Positions 47,501-53,024 of a stretch of DNA of 64,000 nucleotides are shown one piece after another. A program made the translations under genes and the position numbers. The notes below the pieces were generated by a model, which was not told the DNA's origin, did no database searches, and saw nothing but the letters and a program-made list of their open reading frames with translations. Numbering within the stretch: position 1 is the first letter of the stretch; the number at the start of each line of letters is the position of its first letter. Origin of the DNA: UBA1952 sp965200035. GTDB taxonomy: Bacteria; Bacteroidota; Bacteroidia; Chitinophagales; Chitinophagaceae. The stretch covers positions 3,472,001 to 3,536,000 of the forward strand of contig OZ241334.1 in the NCBI GenBank assembly GCA_965200035.1, read 5' to 3'.

Positions 47501-49085
47501 AGGGCAGACGAGCCCTTACGGCACAGGCATATCGTCCGGCTCATTTTTGGCGCAGCACCTGCTGGGGCAGAAGCAGTACGAGCTTGCCAACCAGCTGGGC
47601 AATGTGCAGGCTACGGTGAGCGACCACCGTTATGTGAAGTATGAGTATGGGAGCTGGCAGTTCAAGCCGGCGATAGCGGCATCATACGACTACTATCCGT
47701 TCGGGCAATTGATGCCAAACAGGTATGTGGCGGACAATGGTGCACACTCGGCAGTGGTGACCCAGACGATGCTGGTGCCTCAGGTGACCACCGATGCGGT
47801 CGATCTGTCCACGGTATCATCGAGCGGCACGAATATGAGCAGCAGCATGAGCGGGGGTGCGTTGTCGCTGTTTGGCAGCAGCGCCACGGTGACCAAAACG
47901 GTGACGGTGACGGCAGGTTCTGCGCGCACGCTGGAGGTGGACTTCGGCTACAGCCGTGGTTATGTGCTGGTGATGGTGCGTGAATACCGCAATGGCTCGT
48001 GGGTGCAATTGGCGAGCCAGAATGTGAACGGCAGTCCGCGCACAAGGCTTAGCTTTACACCCTCGGGCAGCAGTGTGGAGGTGAGCGTGAGCACGCAGGG
48101 TTTTGCGAACAGTGGTTCGCCTACGAGCCTGTTGCTGATGACGCTGACGGGCATAGGCATAGAGCAGACAGGGTATGTGCCGAGACTGATAACGACGACG
48201 ATCAATAATGGCGTGGGGGATAAATACGAATTCGGCTTTAATGGGCAGATCAAGGACAATGAGATCGCGGGGATAGGGAACCACAATGTATTCAAGCTTA
48301 GAGAATTCGATTCGAGATTGGGACGATTCTGGTCGACAGATCCACTTGAAGGAAAGTATCCATGGAACAGCTCTTATGCATTTGCTGAAAATAGGGTTAT
48401 TGATTGCGTGGACTTGGAAGGTGCTGAAGCCTTAAGCATTCATATACGAAGCTTTATTAGTGCTGCAACGACAAGAGATCCATTAGGAAGAAAATTTGAA
48501 GGCGATAACAGAGACGCAACTACGAGGGAAAACGTTACAGCCAGAGGGCGGGCAAGAATAGATTATGATTATAAAACGAATAAGGCTGCATTAGGCTATC
48601 AACCTTATGCCAACATTACAGTTAAGCATGATGTATTTGGATCTGGTGTTGTAACTGCAATTGGTAAGGTAAATGGATCATTAGTTCAGGATCAAAGAGT
48701 GAATCCCAAGTCAATCGGTCTACGTTATGATACTAAAAATCCATTAACACCATCAATCGTTACGCCTGCAGTAGATGTTAATTCTGGATTTCAGGTTTCG
48801 TACGATAAAAAGGCTAATGCGTGGAATGTTAAATTTAAAGTCCTGTCAGATGGATATCCATCTACTGAACTGTTTGTTGAAAGTCCCTCAGGCCAGAGGA
48901 TAATGTTTGCTAACAAAAAGGAAATAGGTTCGCCAGCAACCCAACTACCTGGTGATCCAAACGTAGTAGTAGGAGAAGGTCAAGCAACTATAATGCTTGA
49001 TAAAGACTATAATTTCGAGAAAGCAACTATTACTACACAAAAAGGTACAACAAACGCAGCCATTGTTCCGGCAGCTAAGCAATAA
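38568..49085 (+). CDS. RHS/YD-repeat giant with polymorphic C-terminal tip (3505 aa)
   Basis: A 3505-aa secreted protein. The start chosen is ATG 38568; an in-frame TTG lies 12 bases upstream. The hydrophobic segment ALVFMSVLITHMATAQ ends at about residue 44. Residues about 45-1880 are beta-rich with no named domain. YD repeats begin near residue 1906 (LYNYDLAGNLIQTVPPEG) and recur: YSYDVTGNVQTLTQDF, YGYDADNRIKKAE, YKYDQDGNLKALTRKDG, YDGDGNLVKD. A collagen-like (KDG)5 run lies at residues 2735-2749. The RHS core follows (YDYYPFGQLMP; YEFGFNGQIKDNEIAG; DSRLGRFWSTDPLEGKYPW; YAFAENRVIDCVDLEG at about residues 3020-3285), then about 217 AT-rich tip residues with no recognised toxin domain. In RHS proteins the shell encloses the C-terminal toxin. 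Whether this tip is toxic is not shown. Confidence 0.85.
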   Translation: MSFQPCIAHAYQRACSKIRCIAGARLLMALVFMSVLITHMATAQTTNFFTRSHSGGILYGTGLAVSPNNQGQNPNVLYVANDLRSSMIASPSAFNSAIKFKSNNTLVKFGINHASTDLPSGSYVYKLVYQLDGSKNLADSTTKSLSVIDTLVIGFNPDSLSTMQDLQIKVYPGLYNAKLSVVALYDITNPGAAPALLSFPLTAGQGRNIFIDLAMQCQLYSMTPGSPGDMGLNVSHAYVPASQSLKVSWSPQHPTPFINTVTPAMYELEWTYVDDYPDSIGATPLDPGSLKYSFRNNATRVITDSLNYSIPLVYPKGYLIYRVRMVRVDAMEYKTPIYGIWSPSQAVSGTVSSAANAYHMTDAHAGDLLNWNYTIHFAENGKYKHVLSYFDGMLKNRQTITRFNSNPSQLLVTENLYDYEGRPAITTLPSVVDSAGFIYQNGVSIRTGTNQPYAPADFDKKPTACPDSGIVVPAFAASALANKYYSTLNKDTAGMQKFVPQANGYPFVHTQLSPGFSDRVDRAGGAGDKLQIATGHETVNDYANADQPDLDQLFGINAGYKSFYNKTVSKDPNGQLSMSVKDYEGRLMTTSLIGMSIDTTKTAIIFNDEVPADSKFQEDQLAHTPQMTIGHQRKYNGNFYMDFASLIQVKYEYTFKPFQVCPAPSYLGLMVAGSYDYTVTDKCGQQPLHKSGTLGSTGITTNANDQTATESTSVSLDKGKYTLDKTLSINTDDIYAAVDSFFNHKPNCARTEEEFVKEEVEKTPFPCPDSLNDPCAALAKAMMEELFPINVTNNYNIVSSLKTGKYGTFTKYGGTSRLLGVTPSIFDNTAQSVKDTGHYRYQSACVANRLHNLTVKVYGSYYTALETLPADTFEFVYEHAQSADKYAIANALLPLHPEFCRLEGCFIDTFETRLNSIPNATVAIKYGMFNLDDIVDKDLQLRQKMLVPSINMVHISDSLKVMMNGLVRMDTFVAEMAFCLNDDTLVYGAARRLFHQQIVSLDFPSMAVRDVYFQKLRAFYINNRNKYKSIAQTGGGNGCLPCDSTTRMHLKPPPLVPVTYNTDGSINTGPGSLVSLFSTNLQNAVTAALSNSFYTDNNDSVNKYQDSASTAYRRTDSSLNYIAVDTVMSRMVNCITDPSVASALRAALVNMVVNGEVHNGVFRPGQIRSAILTAGLSQSDLCHPYLYSYDYYDDGLGARGSCSSGTFYNAVRDFLNDNTVINALRSAAASPVVTTIPEASWNYTNLFGEQVLDELHGTPGSSIYMATAYNAARKLYSLSFYRAGGTTADTVVISLHSPTDVTVAGIQYPLLAPSAGGSAISFNNVACYYEDPQAYAEGHIGRFEFRATVERLDGSQGTRAEMLAWNNGQIYMNQESSGNSIANCVPCTQFRAIYKSFADSMMAYGGYAADHPLFIKSLRNFMNYNLKKVFTEDQYSRFLKSCALADSMRIPMYGGYCKTSFADAAEFDDFKNDIQTSLGFTVKPVIRYDDVNAGDHKVIISYSNVPFGLIRKFNKMMPTGTQLKTLAARNGYIWLPSTGAGNVSLAVSGTAFSFIAKTSANMYFANTQQVYNMYQLVAPGSTSFANLSRSTDAIQQWLYNNNVQGYWLPTQFATINQDYYTPQKQQLLAYTYGLESVPGMTTPKVLDTLQDFLLKSNIAAFAGSDVSYNDPANPYRFTNLYFTSPASVYPGYQKLKDILGYASGTLGSNAIFLPANAAGNAQPGTGNPSGSSMMLYRCSDELYWYRYFDTDRRLYNIFVRVPQYIRRGAQPGYRLLGGTPGTLNIIPTTGDSATRRFTLRLTNGTDTVTADGSTNFDIAWSHKLSDVLLGAEDNYKQEDPPSGEVGAPDNCEQGRLSNAIYTGKVRYADYIDSFRTYLRSAFYAHVMSQVKEKLWIEYADKRFATTLYNYDLAGNLIQTVPPEGIHKLSAAAIPVVDVLRDADSASAAGLPAHQKKTLYEYNTVNKPVTETTPDAGLKTLYYDAKGNVIASQTARQRAAGTFTYMLYDGQNRLTETGEVHWANSCAGFADQPSWVRNGSTWTHVPSPSPTCACENTRDSLWQYCITGILDPYLKIDDNTVLATAIRGMGRSQVVVNVYDSALTDLSQYQGMSRQQNLRSRIGASLYFENVTGKDFRTGYIHATHYSYDVTGNVQTLTQDFPELDGMQQRYKRIDYEYDLLSGKVNMIAYNRGGADQLYQRYGYDADNRIKKAETSHDGIIWKRDAEYTYYKHGPLARVSIGDQRVQGIDYAYTLQGWLKKINSDYADGMSDMGEDGFTAGGVTPRDVYATNIGYFAGDYAPIGTRLPVNTNALPPMTKNLYNGNIARQTTDVAPFNALAAFYTYDQLNRLRYASYCTRNGDAQLIPTNGYASTYKYDQDGNLKALTRKDGAGSVMDNFSYSYLGAGRNNRLNDVLDSSSYNVPGVEDLKHYVAPAGSSRMIYDGDGNLVKDLTSGTDSVRWNIYGKTTDLTNNTAKLNLHFTYDGSGQRVSKAQTITTDTGYISQNTYYVRDATGNILAEYNSRQVYKNEGDGLTLLPWTRWVVDITHSRDILIDAIRQVGIMSSGTLKGGVLQYTGSAQLYSAPGIYLSSSTALLQQFMDYSGSVPGGSITGYSGSVLGDAAAYSTATGHRPLGGVLLKAMHYGSYDIDKFSGLVLSCTDEDLQGHIVVQLAQALPGIAMQVGIDQGIIHGDNQLEIVDTAQVIQAMLDAYRTGPDYLSGLIRNEYQKEWDAEKDGKDGKDGKDGKDGDGGDTVQAGSMLGWLEAVTSDSVYLNNESMSKSLGSTYQAELRQGIVNYGELQAADEARDPANSGRPLSDLGVFRFFNSHSEYLDVLRDASGATEMEGAMYDHDPVAYMGRVLDQGGDESLDGALNGLDGSMLDQNQFYNIIVGLGQARNIPIGVLPQIQLTGGGMVLKTRQISLSGHHLYGSSRIGIAGYWPGQYTRSWDYVSGAVDTFRLGGGRPWYSYGVDEVITAGQTSPYGTGISSGSFLAQHLLGQKQYELANQLGNVQATVSDHRYVKYEYGSWQFKPAIAASYDYYPFGQLMPNRYVADNGAHSAVVTQTMLVPQVTTDAVDLSTVSSSGTNMSSSMSGGALSLFGSSATVTKTVTVTAGSARTLEVDFGYSRGYVLVMVREYRNGSWVQLASQNVNGSPRTRLSFTPSGSSVEVSVSTQGFANSGSPTSLLLMTLTGIGIEQTGYVPRLITTTINNGVGDKYEFGFNGQIKDNEIAGIGNHNVFKLREFDSRLGRFWSTDPLEGKYPWNSSYAFAENRVIDCVDLEGAEALSIHIRSFISAATTRDPLGRKFEGDNRDATTRENVTARGRARIDYDYKTNKAALGYQPYANITVKHDVFGSGVVTAIGKVNGSLVQDQRVNPKSIGLRYDTKNPLTPSIVTPAVDVNSGFQVSYDKKANAWNVKFKVLSDGYPSTELFVESPSGQRIMFANKKEIGSPATQLPGDPNVVVGEGQATIMLDKDYNFEKATITTQKGTTNAAIVPAAKQ
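46770..46823 (+). repeat. Collagen-like (KDG)n tract inside the RHS giant
   Basis: Six tandem 9-base units encode KDG five times, then DGG. Synonymous third-base changes (GGC, GGT, GGA; AAG, AAA) show the tract is not a very recent slippage product. Gly-X-Y periodicity fits a short collagen-like or flexible spacer within the RHS shell. Confidence 0.85.
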
Positions 49086-49103
49086 ACCATTTAAAATTTA
49101 CAC

Positions 49104-49619
49104 ATGAAAGGTGTTTTAATATTAGTATTGCTTTTGGGGCCTCTATTATTTGGATGTAGGAATAATTCCAATAATATTGACACTATTGCAATAGTTACCC
49201 CACGTAGCTTCAAAGGTAAAATTATCATTTTCTTTAATCAAGACAGCAGCTTCGGAGACGTTCGATTGATTAATGGGAAGTATTTTTTTTACGTTAAAGA
49301 CGATGGTATTTTCTCTACTACATTGTCAGTAGGGAAAGGTACAATAGAAAATTATTTGGACTTAGGCGATAAGTTGGAAAGAGTTTATTATGAATCCCCA
49401 ATGACTATAGGTAATGCGCAAGATACAAGTTACCAAGTAATTGGTGGTTCGTATAGGGGAATTGAACATGCAATGCTTGATAAAAGTAAATCCAAATTGG
49501 TTAATTTTCTACCATTTCAAGCAGACTTGGCGAAGTCTCTTAAACTTAATTGGGAAATAAATGACCGGACAGTTGATTCTATTTATTCTTCGAAATTTAA
49601 TCAGCGCCAACCAAATTAG
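49104..49619 (+). CDS. Lipoprotein, candidate immunity protein for the RHS tip
   Basis: A 171-aa predicted lipoprotein: MKGVLILVLLLGPLLFGC, Cys18 as lipid site. No family recognised. The mature part is beta-rich (FKGKIIIFFNQDSSFGDVRLIN, KYFFYVKDDGIF). The gene follows the RHS giant by 18 bases, on the same strand, and shares its tip's AT-rich composition, the position and look of an immunity gene. Immunity lipoproteins held at the inner membrane or outer membrane protect from toxins acting in the periplasm or during delivery. This assignment rests on position and composition only. Confidence 0.55.
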   Translation: MKGVLILVLLLGPLLFGCRNNSNNIDTIAIVTPRSFKGKIIIFFNQDSSFGDVRLINGKYFFYVKDDGIFSTTLSVGKGTIENYLDLGDKLERVYYESPMTIGNAQDTSYQVIGGSYRGIEHAMLDKSKSKLVNFLPFQADLAKSLKLNWEINDRTVDSIYSSKFNQRQPN

Positions 49620-49663
49620 AAACTCACCCCAGGCTTCGGGTACAATTGGTGCACCTACGATAA

Positions 49664-50507
49664 TTGGTAGGTTTATGGGAGGCAGAACAAACGCCAGAGA
49701 TAGCTGGAGTAGGTAATCACTATACCGCTCAGTTCTGGGAATATGACCCGCGTATAGCGAGAAGATGGAACCTTGATCCTAAGCCACAAATTTCGATTAG
49801 TGATTATGCAGTCAACAGTCTAAATCCTATTATAACAAACGATGTACTGGGCGATAGAGGAGAGCCTAGATGGGCATGTCCAGCTTTGACCGATTATTCA
49901 GACAGGCGGTCTGTAGAACAAAGGTTTAGTGATTGGGTGTTCAAGACGAGTGGTCAGGAGAAGATGATGGATATTGTCGGTAATGATCTGAATACTGTTC
50001 TAAACTATCACAATGGGCAGAAACACACCTTCGGCGAAATGGCTAACTACCTGATGGCAACGGCTAAGATAGCAGGTCTGATAAGTGGCGCTGGAGAGAT
50101 TGGAACTGCTGCGATAGAGAGCAGGATGGCTAGCGGGGTAGGAAGGACAGCAATGCGTGTTGGCACTACAGCAAGAGCTGCTGCTGGAGATATGTTGCCT
50201 GGACAATTGCGGACATTCTCTAATCTTGAAGCAAGGCAATGGTATTTTAAGATGGAAAGTAAGATTCCATCATTCCTTAATAAATCAGCTCCATTAGAGA
50301 TTCAGGCAAGACAAGCTTTTACAATCCGTAATGGTATAAGGACCTTTGCCCGTGAACTAATGGCTGATAGGGCAGAAGCGGCAAGGCTTTATATGGAAGA
50401 GCCAAAACAAATTTGGTGCTGATGGCATAAATGCTATTTCAATTGAAGCAAAATATCTGCCTCAATTAAAAGCGACCCCTTTAAACTTTAGTCCTTTGGT
50501 AAGATAA
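49664..50507 (+). pseudogene. Orphan RHS core and toxin tip, frameshifted
   Basis: A displaced RHS cassette. Residues about 10-65 are the tail of an RHS core (IAGVGNHYTAQFWEYDPRIA, then RRWNLDPKPQISISDYAVNS, ending NDVLGDRGEP); no signal or shell remains, and the only in-frame start is TTG 49664. A tip of about 190 residues follows, ending with LEARQWYFKMESKIPSFLN and RELMADRAEAARLYMEEPKQ. The frame stops at 50422, but a one-base shift at an A-rich run near 50405 restores an open frame (KFGADGINAISIEAKYLPQ) ending with TAA at 50505-50507, which overlaps the next ATG. I read this as a single frameshift (or sequencing error) in a former toxin gene. The activity of the tip is unknown. Confidence 0.7.
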
Positions 50508-50788
50508 TGGTACACGTAAAAGCAATAATCAGACTTTATAATAACGGTCGCCAGTCACCATTTTCGAATGGATACCGTCCTCTATTCTCTTTTGTGAATA
50601 GCATGAAAACCTCGGGTCAAATAATACTATCAGAGCATAAATTATTTTATCCGGGAAATGAGGAAGAAGTAGAAATCAGGTTTTTATCAAAGGAATATCT
50701 GGGAAACGATTTTAAAGTAGGCTCTACATTTACTTTTGGAGAAGGCCATAATACTTTGGGGGAAGGAAAGATTTTGAGGATAATGTAA
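50507..50788 (+). CDS. Stand-alone EF-Tu domain III-like protein (candidate immunity)
   Basis: A 93-aa protein that aligns by eye to the C-terminal (third) beta-barrel domain of elongation factor Tu. GRQSPFSNGYRPLFSF matches the EF-Tu stretch around 'GRHTPFFxxYRPQFYF'; SGQIIL matches TGTIEL; FYPGNEEEVEIRFLS matches MVMPGDNxxMxxxLI; and FKVGSTFTFGEGHNTLGEGKI matches GLRFAIREGGRTVGAGVV. No GTPase domain is present and there is no signal peptide, so it would stay in the cytoplasm. Its ATG overlaps the stop of the restored toxin frame (TAATG), the usual layout of toxin and immunity genes. I infer an immunity protein that copies part of EF-Tu, perhaps as a decoy; this needs testing. A terminator follows at 50805. 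Confidence 0.65.
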   Translation: MVHVKAIIRLYNNGRQSPFSNGYRPLFSFVNSMKTSGQIILSEHKLFYPGNEEEVEIRFLSKEYLGNDFKVGSTFTFGEGHNTLGEGKILRIM

Positions 50789-50804
50789 TGCCATTGCCAA
50801 ATAG

Positions 50805-50838
50805 AAGCCCCGTTGCTAAATGCAGCGGGGCTTTTTAT
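50805..50838 (+). terminator. Terminator at the end of the RHS island
   Basis: AAGCCCCGTTGC (50805-50816) pairs with GCAGCGGGGCTT (50822-50833), with one T-G wobble, a 5-base loop and a following TTTTATT. A strong stop for the cassette transcript. Confidence 0.88.
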
Positions 50839-51090
50839 TGTCGCACTGATGGCGTTGTGAATTTTTCTATGTTTGCAGTTCACAAAATAATCCGTGCATG
50901 GCCTGAAAAAGGTTGAATACATAAATATTATTGAAGCGAATTACTATCTTTTTTCTGCCATAGAACTCGTGAACTTTTGACCAGAAATATGTTGAAGACG
51001 CACCTGTTATTTCAAAGCTATTCCTTTTTCAATTGCGCGAGACTATCCATTCATTCTATCGCATAGTGACTATTGCAGATAGGGAGAATC

Positions 51091-51477
51091 CTATTTGCTA
51101 TTTATTGAAATCGGGTTGGATTGAATGCCGCGCATGTGCTTAGGCCGAGCCCAGGTTGCGCCCCCCTGTTTAAAAAGCGCTTCATGCAATGCAAGTTCAA
51201 ATTTCGCCTTTGACCCGGCCTGATCTTCCAGCTCCGGCAATATTTCCAAAGCACGATAAATCCTCTTTTCAATATCCAGCATCAGTGCCCGCATTTCCTG
51301 ATCCGAAATCCTGCTGATCTGCGCCCACGGAATTTCGCCGTATGGCGTGACGACTTTTACATCGGAATAACCACCGGTTTCAGAGCCGGGGAATGTTCCG
51401 GAATGTAGATTTTCCAGTATTGAATCCCGTACCCCATGCAGGGCGAGAAAGCGGGCGATCAGTTTATTCTTTTTCAT
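51091..51477 (-). CDS. Hypothetical soluble protein
   Basis: A 128-aa protein with no signal peptide or membrane segment. It contains a helical, acidic middle (MRALMLDIEKRIYRALEILPELE) and a conserved-looking VVTPYGEIPWAQISRISDQE segment. I do not recognise the family. It lies at the edge of the mobile region, divergent from the serine recombinase, and has no near neighbour on its own strand. No stronger statement is supported. Confidence 0.5.
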   Translation of the reverse strand: MKKNKLIARFLALHGVRDSILENLHSGTFPGSETGGYSDVKVVTPYGEIPWAQISRISDQEMRALMLDIEKRIYRALEILPELEDQAGSKAKFELALHEALFKQGGATWARPKHMRGIQSNPISINSK

Positions 51478-51621
51478 GGCAGCAAAAGTCTGTGGGGGAA
51501 AGAATCATCTATTAGCGCATTCCCGGATTTTGATAAAGCAACATTTGATATGTTCGGCTGAATGACATCCGGCTGCCTGGGTAAAGATAAAAGCTCTGAA
51601 ATTTTTTATCCGAAACAAAAA

Positions 51622-51659
51622 TTTGGATCAATGCATACCAACGTATGCATTGATCCAAA
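51622..51659. repeat. Perfect palindrome upstream of the serine recombinase
   Basis: 17-base arms (51622-51638 and 51643-51659, TTTGGATCAATGCATAC on the left) around the 4-base centre CAAC. The central ATACCAACGTAT recurs inverted at 51781-51792. The site may be a recombination or regulatory site for the recombinase that begins at 51842. Confidence 0.85.
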
Positions 51660-51735
51660 AACAGGTGCTTTATCTTTTTTCGAAAATTTCCTCTTCTGCT
51701 GGAATGCCCTGTTGATAAGGGTTTCAGCACCTGTT
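51660..51735. repeat. Inverted repeat AACAGGTGCT / AGCACCTGTT
   Basis: Arms at 51660-51669 and 51726-51735 are perfect complements, directly abutting the right arm of the longer palindrome. Nested inverted repeats of this kind occur at res or att sites, but no function is shown here. Confidence 0.7.
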
Positions 51736-51777
51736 ATTATCCTTAAAACAACCTGTCAGAACACGAAGCTGTACAAA

Positions 51778-51795
51778 GGTATACGTTGGTATACC
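51778..51795. repeat. Second palindrome with the ATACCAACGTAT core
   Basis: GGTATAC and GTATACC flank the centre GTTG. Its core is the reverse complement of the 51635-51646 core, and a CTGATCC sequence follows both sites at the same side. It lies 46 bases before the recombinase start. Confidence 0.75.
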
Positions 51796-51841
51796 CTGAT
51801 CCAGCGACTGCCAGACGGGAAGCAAAAAAGGAGGGACAGGC

Positions 51842-52519
51842 ATGCAGCAGGCAATCGCATATTACCGGGTATCAACAGCAGACCAGGGCCGTAGTGGCCT
51901 TGGTCTGGAAGCGCAGAAGAAAACCGTTGCCGACTTTGTAAAGGCAAATGGTTACGAGCTGATCGATTACTTCACCGAAGTGACTTCCGGTAAGCGCAAT
52001 GACCGGCTTGCCTTAGGTTCTGCTCTGAAAGAATGCAAGGAGCAAAAGGCCATCCTGCTGATCGCAAAGCTCGACCGCCTGAGCCGCAACGTGGCTTTTA
52101 TCTCGATGCTGATGGAATCGAAAGTAAAGTTTACAGTCGTTGACAACCCTTCAGCAGAAAAATTCACCCTGCACATACTGGCTGCCGTTGCAGAGAAGGA
52201 AGGCGATGATATCAGCAAGCGCACCACGCTTGCCCTCGCTGCTGCTAAACGTCGTGGCGTTGAGCTAGGCGTCTATGGCCGCTATGTCCTTTCCTGGCTC
52301 AATAAGGTCAAAGCGCAGCGCTTCGCCATGAAGATGAAGCCGGTGATCGAAAGGATCAAAGCGAGGGGCATTACCACCATCCGGGCCATCGCTGCCGAGC
52401 TGAACAAGCTAAAGGTTCCCACCTTCTACAAGGCCGGGCATACCTGGCACCATAACACCGTCCACAACCTGATCAAACGATTGACCAATAAAGTAACCAA
52501 AACAAATACAGACCAATGA
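51842..52519 (+). CDS. Serine recombinase (resolvase/invertase family)
   Basis: A 225-aa DNA-cutting recombinase. The catalytic N-terminal domain opens AIAYYRVSTADQGRSGLGL, with the nucleophilic Ser at residue 11 (RVST); a second family motif, LLIAKLDRLSRNVAFI, follows near residue 75. The C-terminal part is a helix-turn-helix region (ITTIRAIAAELNKLKVPTF). It is a small resolvase-type enzyme, not a large integrase. Two palindromes with a shared core lie just upstream and are its likely targets. The last four bases (ATGA, 52516-52519) overlap the start of a secreted protein, so both are likely co-translated. Confidence 0.9.
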   Translation: MQQAIAYYRVSTADQGRSGLGLEAQKKTVADFVKANGYELIDYFTEVTSGKRNDRLALGSALKECKEQKAILLIAKLDRLSRNVAFISMLMESKVKFTVVDNPSAEKFTLHILAAVAEKEGDDISKRTTLALAAAKRRGVELGVYGRYVLSWLNKVKAQRFAMKMKPVIERIKARGITTIRAIAAELNKLKVPTFYKAGHTWHHNTVHNLIKRLTNKVTKTNTDQ

Positions 52520-52983
52520 AAACACCGATCACTATTTTAAAACAGGCAGGGCTTGCATTAGGCTTCGCTATCTCAGCCCTGAACGTGCAGGCGCAGGACG
52601 GGCAGGCCGACATTTCAAAAATGGGCCATTTCAAGCTGCGCAGCTATCTGAAGGAAAACGGCTTTAAGACGCAAAGCGGCGCTGTCGTGCATGTAGGCGA
52701 TGAGCTGAAAGTCGGCAAAGGCTCGATGCCGGATAGGAAATACGCCTTTATCTATCAATCGCAAACCGGCTTCGGTTCTGCCACTTCGCTGGATGGCTCG
52801 GTGAAGGGCTACTTAAATTCCAGCGCAAGGGGACGCACCGCAACGGTCAAAGCCTTTATGACCTCGGGCATGAGAAAAGGCGAGTATGCCATCTTCGCCG
52901 TTGTGGGGATAGGCGAGCCTTACAACTACTGGATCGAGCTCGATAATGCCCTAGAAGCCGGTGAGATAATGCTCAGCAAATAG
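52516..52983 (+). CDS. Small exported protein coupled to the recombinase
   Basis: A 155-aa protein with a signal peptide (hydrophobic run LKQAGLALGFAISALNVQA, cleavage near VQA-Q). The mature part has no family match I recognise; it contains KMGHFKLRSYLKENGFKTQSG and a beta-rich second half ending IELDNALEAGEIMLSK. Translation is coupled to the serine recombinase by the ATGA overlap, an odd pairing for an exported protein and a DNA recombinase. It may be cargo carried with the recombinase. The next gene, also exported, starts 42 bases later. Confidence 0.6.
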   Translation: MKTPITILKQAGLALGFAISALNVQAQDGQADISKMGHFKLRSYLKENGFKTQSGAVVHVGDELKVGKGSMPDRKYAFIYQSQTGFGSATSLDGSVKGYLNSSARGRTATVKAFMTSGMRKGEYAIFAVVGIGEPYNYWIELDNALEAGEIMLSK

Positions 52984-53024
52984 CCGCTGGTAACTATCAA
53001 ACGATCACTATTCAAACCAATCAA

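Noticed and set aside
31312..49085. Calling the pair a Tc toxin (TcB/TcC)
   Set aside because: No TcA-like gene is present and the first giant lacks the SpvB-like and TcB domains I would expect; only the general YD theme is shared.
51562..51894. 110-aa plus-strand ORF upstream of the serine recombinase
   Set aside because: It runs through the palindromic sites and the recombinase start in another frame; no domain or start signal supports it.
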